Part shown: positions 23,241 to 35,559 of the stretch, one piece after another
How positions within the stretch are numbered: the first letter of the stretch is position 1
Layout: the number at the start of each line of letters is the position of its first letter
Assembly (NCBI GenBank): GCA_963691655.1
Contig: OY829329.1
Coordinates: forward strand, 16,878,708-16,942,707
Source of the DNA: Toxonevra muliebris
Lineage: Eukaryota; Arthropoda; Insecta; Diptera; Pallopteridae
DNA: 64,000 nt
Direction of reading: 5' to 3'
Notes under the pieces: generated by a model
The model's input: only the letters and a program-made list of their open reading frames with translations
Databases searched by the model: none
Told to the model about the DNA's origin: nothing
Program-made: the position numbers and the translations under genes

Positions 23241-23740
23241 TTGTGCTTGCAATAGAGCGTGATAAGCCTCTGATCAAAGAATATACAATACATAGAAGGC
23301 GCATCTCTCAAAATTTTTGCAAAATATGTTGCTTTCGTTTCGGGTACGGGCGGTCGCAGTGACGAGGAAGAGCAAAACCACTCAGTTATTTTGCTTTTAC
23401 TCTCTCCCATGCATTCTCTTGGCGTTTTTTTTCTTAGGTTCTCTCACATCGTTATAGAGTGCCGCCAAGTGAGACTGGATATAGTTTCATAGGAATAGTT
23501 TTTTTGCGTTTAATATGTAGGTACATGTGTTTCCTTTTTTTTGCGTTGTTGCCGAGTATCAATATTGTTTTCCCACCTAATTGAATTTTTTTTTCAATTT
23601 GTAACCCAAAATTATGGTCGTCGCAAACTTATTTTTTAGTAATATTTTTTTTTTTTTAGTATTATAAAAAGCATAAAAAGTTTAAATCAATCGGTGTTCA
23701 AAATTTATTAAAAAAAAACACATTTATTTTAGAAAGTTTT

Positions 23741-24400
23741 TAAGGGGCACGACCAGTTATAACTACCAAATAATTAATTTTTTTTGCATTTCAAAAAATA
23801 AAATATTTCCAAAAAAATTTCTTGACATTAAAATTGAATCTTTAACTCATATCGTCCCAACGTTCGATTAATCGAAAAGCAAAACTTTGAAAATTCGTCA
23901 AAAATACATTTACAAAGTTTCCCAAAAGTAATCACTGTATAATATTTTTATATATGTATACTGACTTTAAAATTGCATTTAAATAATTTAAAAATATTGT
24001 TTTTCACCTGACTTCAAGGCCAGATATCTGTTCATCATTTTTTGGAAGTTGGGTTTGAAAATCAACAAAAAATAGTAAAATTAATTATTTTACATTGAAA
24101 TGATAAATTCGTTTAGATAAAATAGCAAGCTTGATGTGAAAATTATAACTTTACTGGTCCTTATATATTTCCAGAGGCTACAGCTGACTAAACTTTGTAA
24201 AAAAAATGTATGGGAAAATAGGCAGAATTCAACAGAAATGCATTTTTTTTGTTTTTAACTTATAATAACTTCTAAAATAATGTGTTAAATATATTTGATA
24301 CCAGAGAATACTTGTTGTTCATGGTGTAGCGTAGAAATATTTTTTATTTTTTTTACACCTGGTCACCTTATTTTCTTGGAGTAAGCCAAAAACTTCTTAT
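23741..24400 (+). repeat. Dispersed repeat, related to 10913-11290
   Basis: 24171-24400 matches 10913-11290 (CTACAGCTGAC followed by AAACTTT; TAATAACTTCTAAAATAAT; CAGAGAA). Left of it, TAAGGGGCACGACCAGTTATAA at 23742-23763 and TTATAACTTTACTGGTCCTTA at 24147-24167 look like imperfect inverted ends, so 23741-24168 may be a separate short element. Confidence 0.45.
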
Positions 24401-25319
24401 TGAAGACGTATGAAAATTGCGTTTTGAAAATTTTCCAAATTGGATCATGGTATCTAGTACCGGAACGATATGGGTTCAACACGTTCTTTTCAAAATGTGG
24501 TTATTGAAGTCGGTGACCACGCTTATTCAACATCTACTAAACCAATTATCTTTAAATTTAATATGCTTCTTCAATACACAATAATCTGGAGATTAAAAAA
24601 ATCAGCGTTTTTTTAGTGAAAATCGAACTGTTGACAGTTGGCCATTTTGTTAAATATGCATATTTTTTCAAATCCTTAGATAAATCACTAGATAATCTTA
24701 TAATAAAAGTAAATCGATTTCATTTTTGGATTTCAAATGATCTAGATTTGCAAAATATTGATTACCGCGAAACATGTTTTCCAGAAAGGCCAATTTCTAT
24801 TCAAATGTTTTCGAAAGAAATTTGTTAAAGTTAAGTTCTACATGTATAGATAATAAATAGTTTAACTAGAAAAAAAAAATTGAAAAATTTCTATTTTTTC
24901 GCGTCACAACTGGGGATTTGAATTTTATAATCTGTGACATACATAAATACTGCTAAATAATGAAATACCAACTCATTATGCATTAAATGTTTCAAAAAAA
25001 AAAAACATGAAAAAACTAAAACACAAAACTTCTGCCTCTCACTAAACAAAGACAACAGCAAAAAGAAACAAATAATTTCAACCACTCTTTGCTTTTATGA
25101 GGACAACTCAATTTTGAGAGTAAATTGGAGGCAGTTATGGCTCCATGGAAAAAAATTTTTGTGCAAATAAATTTGTACGTGATGCGTCTTCTATGTATTA
25201 TATATTCTTTGCTCTGATGTTATAGAAAGGTGCTCCTGGTAATAGCACAAATTTCATTATCAACCGCTCTTCGCGATGTAGGAGTAGTGTTCTTTAATTA
25301 GAAGTTTACACGTAGCAAC
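24401..25319. other. AT-rich non-coding stretch
   Basis: Nothing recognisable. Poly-A runs near 24868 and 24995. Confidence 0.35.
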
Positions 25320-25580
25320 TGGAATACCTACATTACCAGTGATGAGTGGTAATACTAGTGATGAGTAAGAATACCTGCATTACTGAGTGTCGTACCAAGT
25401 CTAGCGAACTCATCAGACTTACAGTTTCCCTCCATGTCGCAATGCCCTGGGACCCACATAAGATTCATATAAGGTCCCAGGGCATAGCCGTGGCTGTCTC
25501 GTTAAGAGACGATTTGCATTGTAGGGCAACTTAAGAGTTATTAGCCGAATATTGGAGGGATTTAATTTCCGCCTGACGAT
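25320..25580 (-). mobile_element. LINE RNase H fragment with internal palindrome
   Basis: The minus strand reads LMWVPGHCDMEGNCKSDEFA (RNase H C-terminal motif) from about 25464 down. 25480-25575 matches 14170-14265 in reverse (CGTCTCTTAACGAGACAGCC). A perfect 13-bp inverted repeat, ATGCCCTGGGACC at 25442-25454 and its complement at 25473-25485, sits at the join of the two parts, suggesting a local foldback rearrangement. Confidence 0.65.
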
Positions 25581-25701
25581 GTCAGTAAAAATGCAGATAA
25601 CACTACAGGATTTTCCATTACACCTTGCCAGATTTGCGGCTTTAGTAATGGCAAGGAGCTTTGTTTGAAAGACGCTGCAGTGATAAGGAAATCGGAAGTG
25701 C

Positions 25702-26340
25702 GTGCGTAAAATTCAATTAATTCATATCTGCAGGTCAACATCAAAGCTTGTTCTCGGCTGTCGGAGTCACTCTCAGGTCCACCTATATTGGGTGCCTGGA
25801 CATATGGATATTTCAGGTAACTGCAATGCCGACGAGTTAGCAAAACAGGGCTCGCAGCTTACAGATATATCACCTTCCTGCACAATTGGTGTCCCTCCTA
25901 CGTCTATTAAATTAGCCATTAAGCAAAACTACCTTGAGAAAGCAAAAAGATCCTGGGTAGCGGAGCATACCTGTGGTATTACCAGGCTAACATGGACCAC
26001 TATGGACAATAGACGAACTAGACAGCTACTCAACCTTAGCAGAAACTCCATCAGCATTACGACTTCGGTGCTCACGGGACACTGCATAATGAGGAGACAT
26101 GCTGCACGACTAGGACTGCCATTCAATGACTTCTGTCGGGGCTGCGGCTCTGAGGAGGAGGAAGAAATAGACCTCCATTTCATGTGCGAATGCCCATCCC
26201 TGGCCAGGAGGAGACTAAAACTCTTGGGCTCACCTTTCTACACTAGTCTGTCCGAGCTATCATCCGTAAATATTAAGGACATCATTTTGTATTCGTAGCA
26301 TATATAATTGACTATACTCTATAGCCTATAGCCAATCTTT
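25702..26340 (+). pseudogene. LINE ORF2 C-terminal part: RNase H end and zinc-binding tail
   Basis: An open frame to a stop at 26298 carries HLYWVPGHMDISGNCNADEL (end of RNase H with its last Asp), a helical linker, VLTGHCIMRRHAARLGLPFN and FCRGCGSEEEEEIDLHFMCE, then CPSLARRRLKLLG. This is the RNase H-to-C-terminus portion of an I/Loa-like LINE. The frame is unbroken over 198 codons, so this copy is younger than most of its neighbours, but it has no RT or endonuclease and cannot be autonomous. It is the same family as 4905-4970 and 13179-14668. Confidence 0.8.
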
Positions 26341-27302
26341 AATGACAGGCACGATACTCGTATTCCTGATAGACAGGAATGGGAGCATGAAGATCGGCTT
26401 CATAAAGAGTCAATACATTTCTACACCGATGGCTCTAAGCTGGATTGCAGAGTTGGTGCTGGCGTCTTTTCCGAAAAGCTAGTTGTAAAAATAACTTTTA
26501 GCTCGCCCGACTACTGCAGTGTATTTCAGGCAGTGGTCATGGCAATCACAAAGAAGTCACGTCTTGGCTAACGTATAACGTGATATCGGCAACAGATATA
26601 TGTATCTTTATTGATATCCAGGCAGCCATAAAATCACTTGAATCAGTATTCCCCACTTCCAAAGTAGCCTTTGACTGTAGGGCGTCTCTCAACCAAATAT
26701 TCGAACAGTTCGATCTGCACCTAATTTGGATACCGGGCACGAAATCGCAGACGAGTTAGCCAGAAAAGGCACACTGTTGGAAATAGCTCTTGAAAGGGAG
26801 TATATAGGAGTCCCTATGGCAACGTGTAGGTTACTGCTGACTTCAAAGACAATTAAACAAGCAAATGAAAGGTAGGCATTAAAACTAATAACTAGTCTTG
26901 TCTTGGATAGTCGACGTACGAATGACTTTCTACTAATAGACAGACAACATGTAAGAACAGTGACTTGGCTGATAACAGGGCATTGTTCCATCGGAAGACA
27001 CGCAGAAAGACTGTGTCTTCCATACAGAAATCATTGCAGGAGCTGTGGTAACGAGGATGAACAGGAAACTGTAACATATCTTCTGCGCGAATGCTCTTAT
27101 TCACTTATGAAAAAAATATCTAGACAACTTTGTCTTCGATGGCCTAACCGCTTTGACTAAATCATACTTAACGTTATAAAAAGCTCCCAATGGTTCAAAC
27201 GTCTTGAAATAGAGGGATAGGGACCCAGATCCCAATGGCATCACAATGGGCTTTTCTGGCACCCGCTTGCAGCCATTTAAACCTGACCTAACCTAACCTA
27301 GG
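26341..27302 (+). pseudogene. Second LINE 3' end directly downstream: RNase H and zinc-binding tail
   Basis: Begins with a fresh RNase H start (HKESIHFYTDGSKLDCRVGA at about 26401) and, after several frame breaks, ends with VTWLITGHCSIGRHAERLCL and HCRSCGNEDEQETVTYLLRE at 26953-27080. The 3' end is CCTGACCTAACCTAACCTAGG at 27284-27304. It is a tandem arrangement with the preceding fragment, in the same orientation, from a related but distinct copy. Confidence 0.75.
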
Positions 27303-29084
27303 TACACATTAATTACGGTGACATGGCACCTTTGATTGAAACTTTCTTCAGTTAAAATGTTCAGCACAGTAAATAAAATAAACGGGAGGAAAAAATAAAT
27401 AAAATTGATCGATTTTCAGCCATACAAATTTGGAAGCCCCTTTAAGAAAATCGTTATAAACGATATTTACTGTATTTGTAATTAATTTTAATACATAAAA
27501 ACGCTTTCATTTAATGCATCAAATACTAAATACAAACATAATTTTTCAAAAACTAATACACACTTACTTCATTATACACAAATCAAATGTAAACTATCAA
27601 TTCACTAACAACTTACATACTTAAACGTGTTAACACGAAGAGCTGATATGGCTTTATATATGTATGTGTCGGTGTGGATGTATCCATATATGTGTGCATG
27701 TTTGTATGTATAAATGAAGCCAAAAATTATAACAAATATTTGAACAAAACTTTCTCATAGTTAGATAAATGTAAGAGAAATGAACTTAAGTCCTTAATGT
27801 CATAGAGCTGATACATATGAGATAATAAGGATAAAGCTTAGACACACACGCATGCACACATACCATAAACGCAAACGCACACAAATACAAACATAAAGTA
27901 AATAGGTATACATGCATGTACTCGTGTGTGTGTGTGTATGTGTGTGTGTATATAAAACACGTAATATATGTATGTCCGGCCAAAGGATAACGTAACCAAG
28001 TACAGGAGAGAACAAAAACATAATTTATTACTTCATAAAGAACCAATTTCAAGTAAGCTGCCCCAGAGAATCACCCCAAACAAAAAGAAAAGCAACAAAA
28101 AACAAAAAACACGAGGGAAGAAGATTTAATAGAAGATGCTGTTGATGCTTTACTACAAATACAACAACAGGAAGGAAAATCAAGAAAGCTAAACCCATAA
28201 GTGTGTGCGAGTGAGTGTGTGTGTATGCATGTGTAATATCTGTGCACGATTGGTTGTATTAGAATTGAGTATGATGATGTGATTGCGGTAAGGATAAATT
28301 TGCTTGCTTATTGCTTTGCCCTTCTCCATTGGTTAGTGAATGAATTCTCATTGTATGAAATTATCCAAAACAACAATTGATTTTCGTGCCAAATTCATAC
28401 ATACATATATGAGCATATGTGTGAATGTGTGAGTTTTAGTGTTTTGTGTCTATGTTCGTCTGCCTCTGTTATGTGCGACCAAATGAAAATCCATTACACT
28501 ATGCCAAAATACCTTGGTGGGTTATCTGCACATACCATGTTTAGCTGAACAGTTCAAGAGGAATATGTTTAAGGATACTGTCTACATAAATAGATATATA
28601 GCAGTAATGTGCAATATTTTGTAGCCTGTATCCTGTACGACAACTTTTGTATGTATGTGTGCACGCTTAGTAAAGACAATATTTATTGTTTAAAAAAAAA
28701 AAAAGGATGCATTGGGTCGTTCAGATATATAACCTCAAAGTATTATTTTGAAACGCATGTAGGTATGTAGTTTTAACCTCTTCTTTGGCTCTTCTCTTTC
28801 TTTCTATTTCTCTTCCTGCTCGATCTATGTTTTCTCACTACTTGGCAACAAGAGACTCAAGATGATTAAAGGTTAAAGGATAAATATATAAATAAATTAA
28901 ATTTATAACATAAGACCAATCTATTTACAGAAGACTCAACTATGTACACTCAGAATAACAAAAAATTATTGTAAAAAAATTTTCGCCAAGGTGGAATTTG
29001 GAATAAGAGCTAAACTTATTCGTCGTATGTGGTTGCTCAGCTTTAGCAAGATATACATACACTCAAAACTTTGGCAAATCATTT
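27303..29084. other. Non-coding stretch with CA/TG microsatellites
   Basis: Long CA/TG simple repeats at 27840-27960 and GTGTGTGAGT types at 28200-28230 and 28410-28440. Poly-A at 28690-28703. Open frames across the CA tract are artefacts. No gene recognised. Confidence 0.4.
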
Positions 29085-31740
29085 CTAATAAGCGAGAGTA
29101 GGAAAGAGCTCCTAGCATCGAGAGTTTTGAGATCTGATACAGTTTAGAGTTGAAGGTGGCAGCCCACCAAAACACTCAGTCTCAAAGATCATTATACTAT
29201 ACTCAAAATAGAGCCAGTAGAAGAAAGTAGAAAGGCAGTAATGATATGTAAGGGGATAAATGGGAAGAAGAAAGGGCTAAAGTCTCTCAACCTCGAACGT
29301 CTTTGTTTCATTGATAAACCTTAAGAGCTCAGGAAGAGGGCAATTGCAGAACCTTCATTACCTAGTTTATCAGCTAATTCATTCTCCGCAATACCACAGT
29401 GTTATGGAACACATATAAGGCACAACTTTTTTTTGTTATGTGACACTATTTAGCATTGCCTTAAACTAGCAAAAGTCTTGAGTGCAGCTTGGCTGTCACT
29501 GCAGATGCCTATGCACTTCCCATGCCATCTCCTTTCAATTATCAACCCAGCTACGTCCAGGATAACGAAAGGCTTAGTGGAAAAATAGTACTTGGTCTCA
29601 TCATCCAAGTACCAACCGGATCCAGTACCGTTTGAGTTTTTGGATCCGTCGATATAGCAGACATAACAGAGACCACGAAGTACGACCTCTAGACTTAACC
29701 ATTGATCACGATCCGGGAACCTGATTGTCAACGGGCATCAAGAACAGTGGGGACTGTACTGACAACTGGTGGTATATCTGACTGTGCTCTATATCTGCCT
29801 CGACATGCCAGATTCACTGAAAGACCCTGCAGATCGAACCAAACCCGCTCTTGTTCTTACATTTTGATGCACACCGTCTTCAAGGACCGTCCCGAGATTA
29901 GTACGTACACATCGTCAGCATACGCTTGAATGTGAACTCCAAAATTCTGCAAATCATTAAGAAGGGAGTCCACCACGAAGCACCATAGAAGAGGAGAGAG
30001 TAGGGAGCGTCCTTTCGCAACCATAACACTGTCATCCTTTTCTCCCCCCGTGATAATAACAATTTCTTCAACACCATATTGTCAGGCTGAAGAGCACATC
30101 AAGTCGAAGGTAGCGTTGTCAAAAGCCCCTTCAATATCGACAAACACTCTCAGGGTGTAGTTCCCTGCTTCCATCCCTTGTTCAACTGTACTAACACAGT
30201 CGTGGAGAGCTGATTCACAGGATTTTCCACTTTGATAAGCATGTTGTCGAGAATTGAGAGGGTTTTGGCTTAGAACCTTCAGCCTGATGTGCTTCTTGAT
30301 CATGCGTTCCACACTTTTAAGCAAAAACGATGTCAAGCTTATCGTCGGAAACTTTTCGGTAAAGCGTGGTTATTCCTTCCCGGTTTAGGAATAAATACAA
30401 CTTTAATCGAGCGCCAAAGACGTGGAATATATCCGTGAGCGAGACAAGCCATGAAGATCCTTTCCAGAACCTTCATAAGATTTGTCCCTCCCCGCTTTAG
30501 CATGATTAGATAAATGCCGTCGGGTCCAGGGGACTTAAAATCATCGAATAACGAAAAGGCAAACCTTAATGTCTCTTCGGTGACTATCCCAGATGCTATA
30601 AACCAGTCGAGCCTTCTGGTAATAGAGCCAACCTGACCAGGAGTATTGACAACGCTCTGAGGAGCAGCTACCTTGCAACGCGGAAAGTGCGTTGCAAGGA
30701 GTACGTCAGTAACTTCTGACCTAGAGTTGGTGTACGAGCCATCAGGCTTCAGAAGTGAGTCCAGCTTAGCCGTCCGGTCCCTTTGAAGAACTTTGCATAG
30801 ACTCGCCGAACCCTTCTGATCTACCATTTCTCTGCAAAATATTCCTATAAAAGTCCAGTTTTAAATATTTCACCTTCTTCTTATAGTCCTTTTGCAGCTG
30901 ATAGTAGGCAGCCCAGTCCGCTTCCAACCGAGATTTAAGGGCTCGATTCAAAAGCTTCCTGGAATTTCGAAAGCTCAGCGTTCCACCAATGGACCGCCTT
31001 ACCATGCTCTACTCCTACATTTCGGACACATCACCTCATAGCATTCAACCAAGATTCGTCCTAATGTATTAAAGGTTTCGTCGATTGGCTCTATTGTCTG
31101 GAGTTTAGGAACGACGCGAATTCTTTCTTCCACCAGCTCACCGAATCGTGTCCAATCCGCTTTTCGAGGGTTCCGAAACCAATTCTAGCGTTAGTCCGAA
31201 AGGGAGTCATCTCTAAGAACTCGCCATCCGGTGATTTTATCAACTACTATACTGTTTGATAGTGTCAAATCAATCACCTCCTACTAGTAACAAAATTTGG
31301 GCTGGTACCAACATTTTGAATTACCAGACGGGATGACAGAATGAAATCCAACAGTTTATTCCCCCTGAAATTACACTTGGTGCTCCCCCAGATAGTGTTC
31401 TGAGAATTGGCGTCACAGCCCCCTATTACTCGTAAGCAGTTTGATTCCGCATTTCTTACGACTTCCATCAACTCCCTTGTAGGAGGAGGCATAATAAAAT
31501 CGTAGAGAAGGTAAGCCGAAACAACAATAGTCTCCGCCACACCTCCCGCATAACGATACTTTATTTTAACCGAAACGAGGTCTAGACAACCGAATTGTCT
31601 TAACGTCGTGCACTCAACCGCTTACGGCATAATCATGCATCGCCCGCAAGAATGCGGACGAACCACTGCTTCAGAATAAAGAACGGAACCCCACTTAATT
31701 TCTCTTAATCCACTTACGCGTCTGTTAAACACCCATGGTT
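29085..31740 (-). mobile_element. Non-LTR retrotransposon with endonuclease, RT and RNase H remnants
   Basis: Minus-strand order: apurinic-type endonuclease C-terminal half (31740-31274), endonuclease-RT linker (31005-30766), RT (30827-29880), RNase H (29731-29450) and 3' end (about 29340-29161). The 3' untranslated part matches 16320-16440 in reverse. The 5' end is missing and no target duplication was found. It is one of the longest LINE copies in the window. Confidence 0.82.
29450..31740 (-). pseudogene. LINE ORF2 (endonuclease-RT-RNase H), broken
   Basis: The endonuclease shows GGCDANSQNTIWGSTKCNFR followed by GNKLLDF (catalytic D.N and the WGS motif). RT blocks are visible: FKSPGPDGIYLIMLKRGG at about 30530, IPRLWRSIKVVFIPKPG at 30375-30425, HAYQSGKSCESALHDCVS at 30195-30245, VFVDIEGAFDNATFD at 30110-30155, SLLSPLLWCFVVD near 29990 and YADDVYVLISG near 29890-29920. 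RNase H has YIDGSKNSNGTGSGWYLDDE and CIGICSDSQAALKTF. The RT thumb between about 29880 and 29731 is largely missing. At least four frame breaks are present. The enzyme of a live copy nicks DNA and copies its RNA into the nick. Confidence 0.82.
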
Positions 31741-32375
31741 CATGTATTATAATTATGTGAGGATTTGTATACATCGTGGTTTCAGGTTATTTATAGTTTT
31801 CGGTATAACAAAATTCAGTAGTTGAATGGCATCGAACATAACTAAATAAAAATTTTGATCTTATCTCTCTCCCTAGTTCTTTCACAGTGCGAACACAATT
31901 GAGATGACGACTGCCAACGTGCAACAACAAAATTCATAAAATTTGAAGAAAAAATGAGAGCTTCACCAACATGCCATAAAGAAATAGATTCTACTTGACG
32001 ATGTGTGGTAACGATTTTGTTATTTATGTTCTCTCATTATGAGAATCGTCGCTATCGCCCTAATTGTGTTCGAACTATAACCCCGCACAGAGCGACTACA
32101 AGTTTCTTTCACCATCTTCTGTTTACTATTAATGCTACTTTCACTACCTGATTTTAATGTTTTCTAATTTTTAAGGGGTTTTTACTACAGTTTTTGGTTC
32201 TCATATCGTCTTTGGTTTTATAATATTTTGAATGAAGGCTAGACAGTAGCAATATTAACACTTTGAAGCACATATTTTTTTTTTATGATTGAATTCACAT
32301 GAAAATAGTTGAAGTTTAGGTTTTTATGGTCGGTTATCACGAATCTGTTATCAGATTTCTGAAATTCAGAAATCC
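31741..32375. other. AT-rich non-coding stretch
   Basis: Nothing recognisable. ATCTGTTATCAGAT at 32343-32356 is palindromic and recurs at 33556, on the other side of the RTE-like insertion. Confidence 0.4.
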
Positions 32376-32388
32376 AATATAGCAGATT
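32376..32388. repeat. Target-site duplication, left copy
   Basis: AATATAGCAGATT, identical to 33468-33480. Confidence 0.85.
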
Positions 32389-33447
32389 GACTTTGAAGAA
32401 GCCTTCGACTCAATTGATCGCAACGCCATCTGGTCTGCTCTGGAAATTATAGGTGTTCCCGGAAAAATCATTAAACTTATCAGAGCACAATACTGCAACA
32501 CTAATGCAAGAGTGGTGCATTGCGGCAATGTTAGCGAGCCGTTCCCGTCTTTAACCGGTGTTAAACAAGGCTGCTTACCCTACTCACCCCTACTTTTTGC
32601 TATTACACTCGATGCTGTGTTAGAAAGAGCTACCAAGGAGAAAAGAGGTATACAATTATGGAGAGTTAATCAGCATCTCGAGGATCTTGATTACGCCGAT
32701 GACTTGGTTTTCCTAGCCTCGAATAAGGAGCACATGCAGGCAAAAATTGACACGCTAACATCTGCAGCTGAGCTTGTTGGCCTTCGTATCAATATTGCGA
32801 AAACTAAAGCTTGCGCAGTCAAGTCGGATCAAACGCCCTCTTTCACGGTAAATAATATCGCCATAGAAAATGTTGTAGACTTCTGCTATCTTGGCAGCAT
32901 AATAACACCAGCAGGTGGTGCTCTGAATGATGTACGCAGCAGAATAAATAAAGCATGTTCTGCGTTCGCCAAGCTTCGAAACATCTGGAACTCTAGCGAA
33001 CTATCACCAACAACAAAAGTGAACGTGTATAATGCCTGTGTTAAATCGGTGCTACTATATGGGTCTGAAACATGGCTGGTGAACACTGAAATATATCGCT
33101 TGCTGCAAGTGTTCACCAACAGAAGCTTACGTAATATATTCAGAATATGATGGCCCCGCACAGTTATCAACGTGGACTTGCTGCAACTTGCCAACCAAGA
33201 AAACATTAACAACCAGATTAAGCGACGTAAATACACCTGGCTGGAGCATACTCTCAGAAAGCCATACGACGAAATCTGTCATGCAACCCTGCAGTGGAAT
33301 CCGCAAAGCTATCGAAGACGTGGACGATCCCGCATTACTTGGCGAAGAACAGTAAACAATGAAACCGGCAAATCTTTTAATGAATTTAGATTTATAGCTT
33401 TAGATAGAAATAGATGGAGATTCTATGTAAACAGCCTATGTTCCTAA
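32389..33447 (+). pseudogene. RTE-like reverse transcriptase C-terminal half
   Basis: The frame enters at 32389 within RT (DFEEAFDSIDRNAIWSALEI), followed by GVKQGCLPYSPLLFAITLD and the active site DYADDLVFLAS (YADD at 32692-32703). Then come the thumb (VVDFCYLGSIITPAGG), KSVLLYGSETWLVN and the C-terminal conserved block. One TGA at 33148-33150 interrupts it, in a position where relatives usually carry Arg (CGA to TGA would explain it). The frame then continues to 33447. Having only one visible lesion, plus an intact target duplication, suggests a relatively recent insertion. Confidence 0.83.
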
Positions 33448-33467
33448 TGGAATACGGCCTAATAAAA
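32389..33467 (+). mobile_element. 5'-truncated RTE-like non-LTR retrotransposon with 13-bp TSD
   Basis: A 1079-bp insertion between perfect AATATAGCAGATT repeats. The coding sense starts inside RT and ends at 33447, followed by a short tail ending CCTAATAAAA. Unlike the other LINEs here it has no RNase H. Its C-terminal region (RWPR-type block, RRKYTWLEHTLRKPYDEI and RRRGRSRITWRRTV) is the pattern found in RTE-like ORF2 proteins. Confidence 0.85.
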
Positions 33468-33480
33468 AATATAGCAGATT
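33468..33480. repeat. Target-site duplication, right copy
   Basis: AATATAGCAGATT, identical to 32376-32388. Confidence 0.85.
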
Positions 33481-35559
33481 CAATAAAGTGGACCAAATTC
33501 GTAAAATCTTAATGAGAATTATACCTATAGGTTTTTGGGCTCTCTGATTCCGGATCTGTTATCAGATATTCAAAATTCGAGATGGTGGTTCTAATTAAGG
33601 TGGGATATTAAATATCTCACCGTCCTTGAAAGGGTTAAGCTTAGCATAATATCTGATTAAGTTAGTTTTTCGTGATAACGTTAGTTACTTTCTCCTCAAC
33701 AGTTAATTTTGTAATAAAAAAGATTACTAAAAGATTGTAAAAAAAAATCTACAAATATTTTTAGCAAACACATACAAAATTTCTTTCGTTGAGTGTAGTC
33801 AATTATTTCAGTTGTTTTTGTATCAACTTTGGCTACAACTTTGGTCAATGTTTCAAAACGGAACATTCATGTTTTCATACATATACTCGGGAAATCCATA
33901 GCGAAGGTGATGGTGCAATGTTAGACATGGAATAGGTAAATCCTTTAGCTTATGCGTGCGTTGCTTCTACTGCTGTCTGTTCTCATGTAATAAACGGTGT
34001 CAGTATTGCCATCTTAAGTATATTAGCACATAAAATTTATATTATCCTGCAATAATATTTCATCGTATTGTACTGGTATGTATGTATGTATAGTATTTGT
34101 TTTGTTGTTTGTGTGCATCATGCGTGTGTAAATGTGTGTGAATGTGTGTCTTCTCTGTTTGCATTTAAGATGATTTATGTGCATAATAAAATTTAGCATT
34201 AAATGTGCTATAATTCTTTAGACTAATTTATATAAAGGGAAATTAATGATAACATATTAGCAATTGTTGTTGTTGGCAAATTTTAAGATTTACTTCGAAT
34301 AGTTTTATTTATTTTAATATTTAAAATATGTCACTATTCTTAAGGTTTTAGGATATTTGAGTTAGTTATCGATGAGATAAAATTCCAAATAATTTTATTG
34401 TAATTTAAATATTTTATTAAAACTTCTATTGAATTTTAATACAGAAATTTTCATTCTTTCAAGGTTTCATTTGTAACTAAATCAACCCAAACTTTCAGTT
34501 TTTCTCGTTCGCATTGCTATCCCAAATACTTCTTTGCTAAATATCTGGGTCAAAACGCCAATGTGTTTCTTATTATTACCGCTACACTGCAGTCAGCCAG
34601 CCAGCCCAGTCATCCAAACTTTATCACTTACACACTTCTGTGCATATTTATTTCGAAAATTTTTAGGATGCTTCACTCTGCCATATGCTTCGTTAACTTC
34701 ATTTCTCAAACTGCCACGCCACTTAACACTCTGAACGCGCGGCCGCGACCATAGCACGTTGATGGCGGCGGTTAGTATTTTTTCGCTACCTCATCATCAT
34801 CATCATTCATTTGTGGAACAGTAACAGCAGCCAGCACCAGGACAAGGTGACTCGCACCCACTTTACTTACTTCATATCACAATATGGAATCGCACATTAA
34901 AATAAAGAAAGAAAAAAAGGGAAGCCTTCACATCCTTGCATACATTTTGGCGTTTTCACAAGTAAAAATGAAAAAAGAGAAATAAGCATAGTAAATATGC
35001 CGGCAAAAGGTAACACACACACACATAATCCACACACACACACTTACACACACATTCGCACACATAAAGGTAATAAAAAATGAAATATTGCTGCTATTCA
35101 GCATGCCATGAAAATCGGATAACATATTTTATGCGAAAAAATATTATTTATTGCACACAGAGGGCGTTGTTACATTTCACATTTCTGTTTCTGCTTTTTT
35201 TTTTTTCTTCGTTTCACTTTCGCGGTAACTTTTAAAATGTGTGTTTGTGTGTGTACCAGCAAAATTGTTTATACTCTGTAGTTATTTTTACCATATAGCC
35301 ACCTTCACTATACTGCAGATTCATGATGTACATAGAGTACACTAAAAGCCATAAAAATATATACAGGACTTCAAAGGTTTGAGGATTGTATGATTTCTAG
35401 AACAACACAAATTGAGAGATTATGATACTTTCGTATAGTCAGGAGACCAATAAACTGCTCCAGATAGGCGTGATAAATATTGACGGCAAAATTTCATATC
35501 ACTATAATTGGGGTCAAATTATTTTTCGACGGTGGAGAATCTGAGATTTTGGTTGCTGA
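33481..35559. other. Non-coding stretch; CA microsatellite and a GC-rich spot
   Basis: CA repeats at 35010-35060 and TG repeats at 34110-34150 and 35238-35255. A short GC-rich patch at 34730-34775 contains GCGGCCGC (34739-34746), unusual in this AT-rich setting. CATCATCATCATCATT lies at 34791-34806. No convincing gene. Confidence 0.35.

Noticed and set aside
27786..28052. Frames rich in Thr/His or Cys/Val
   Set aside because: They are translations of a CA/TG microsatellite.
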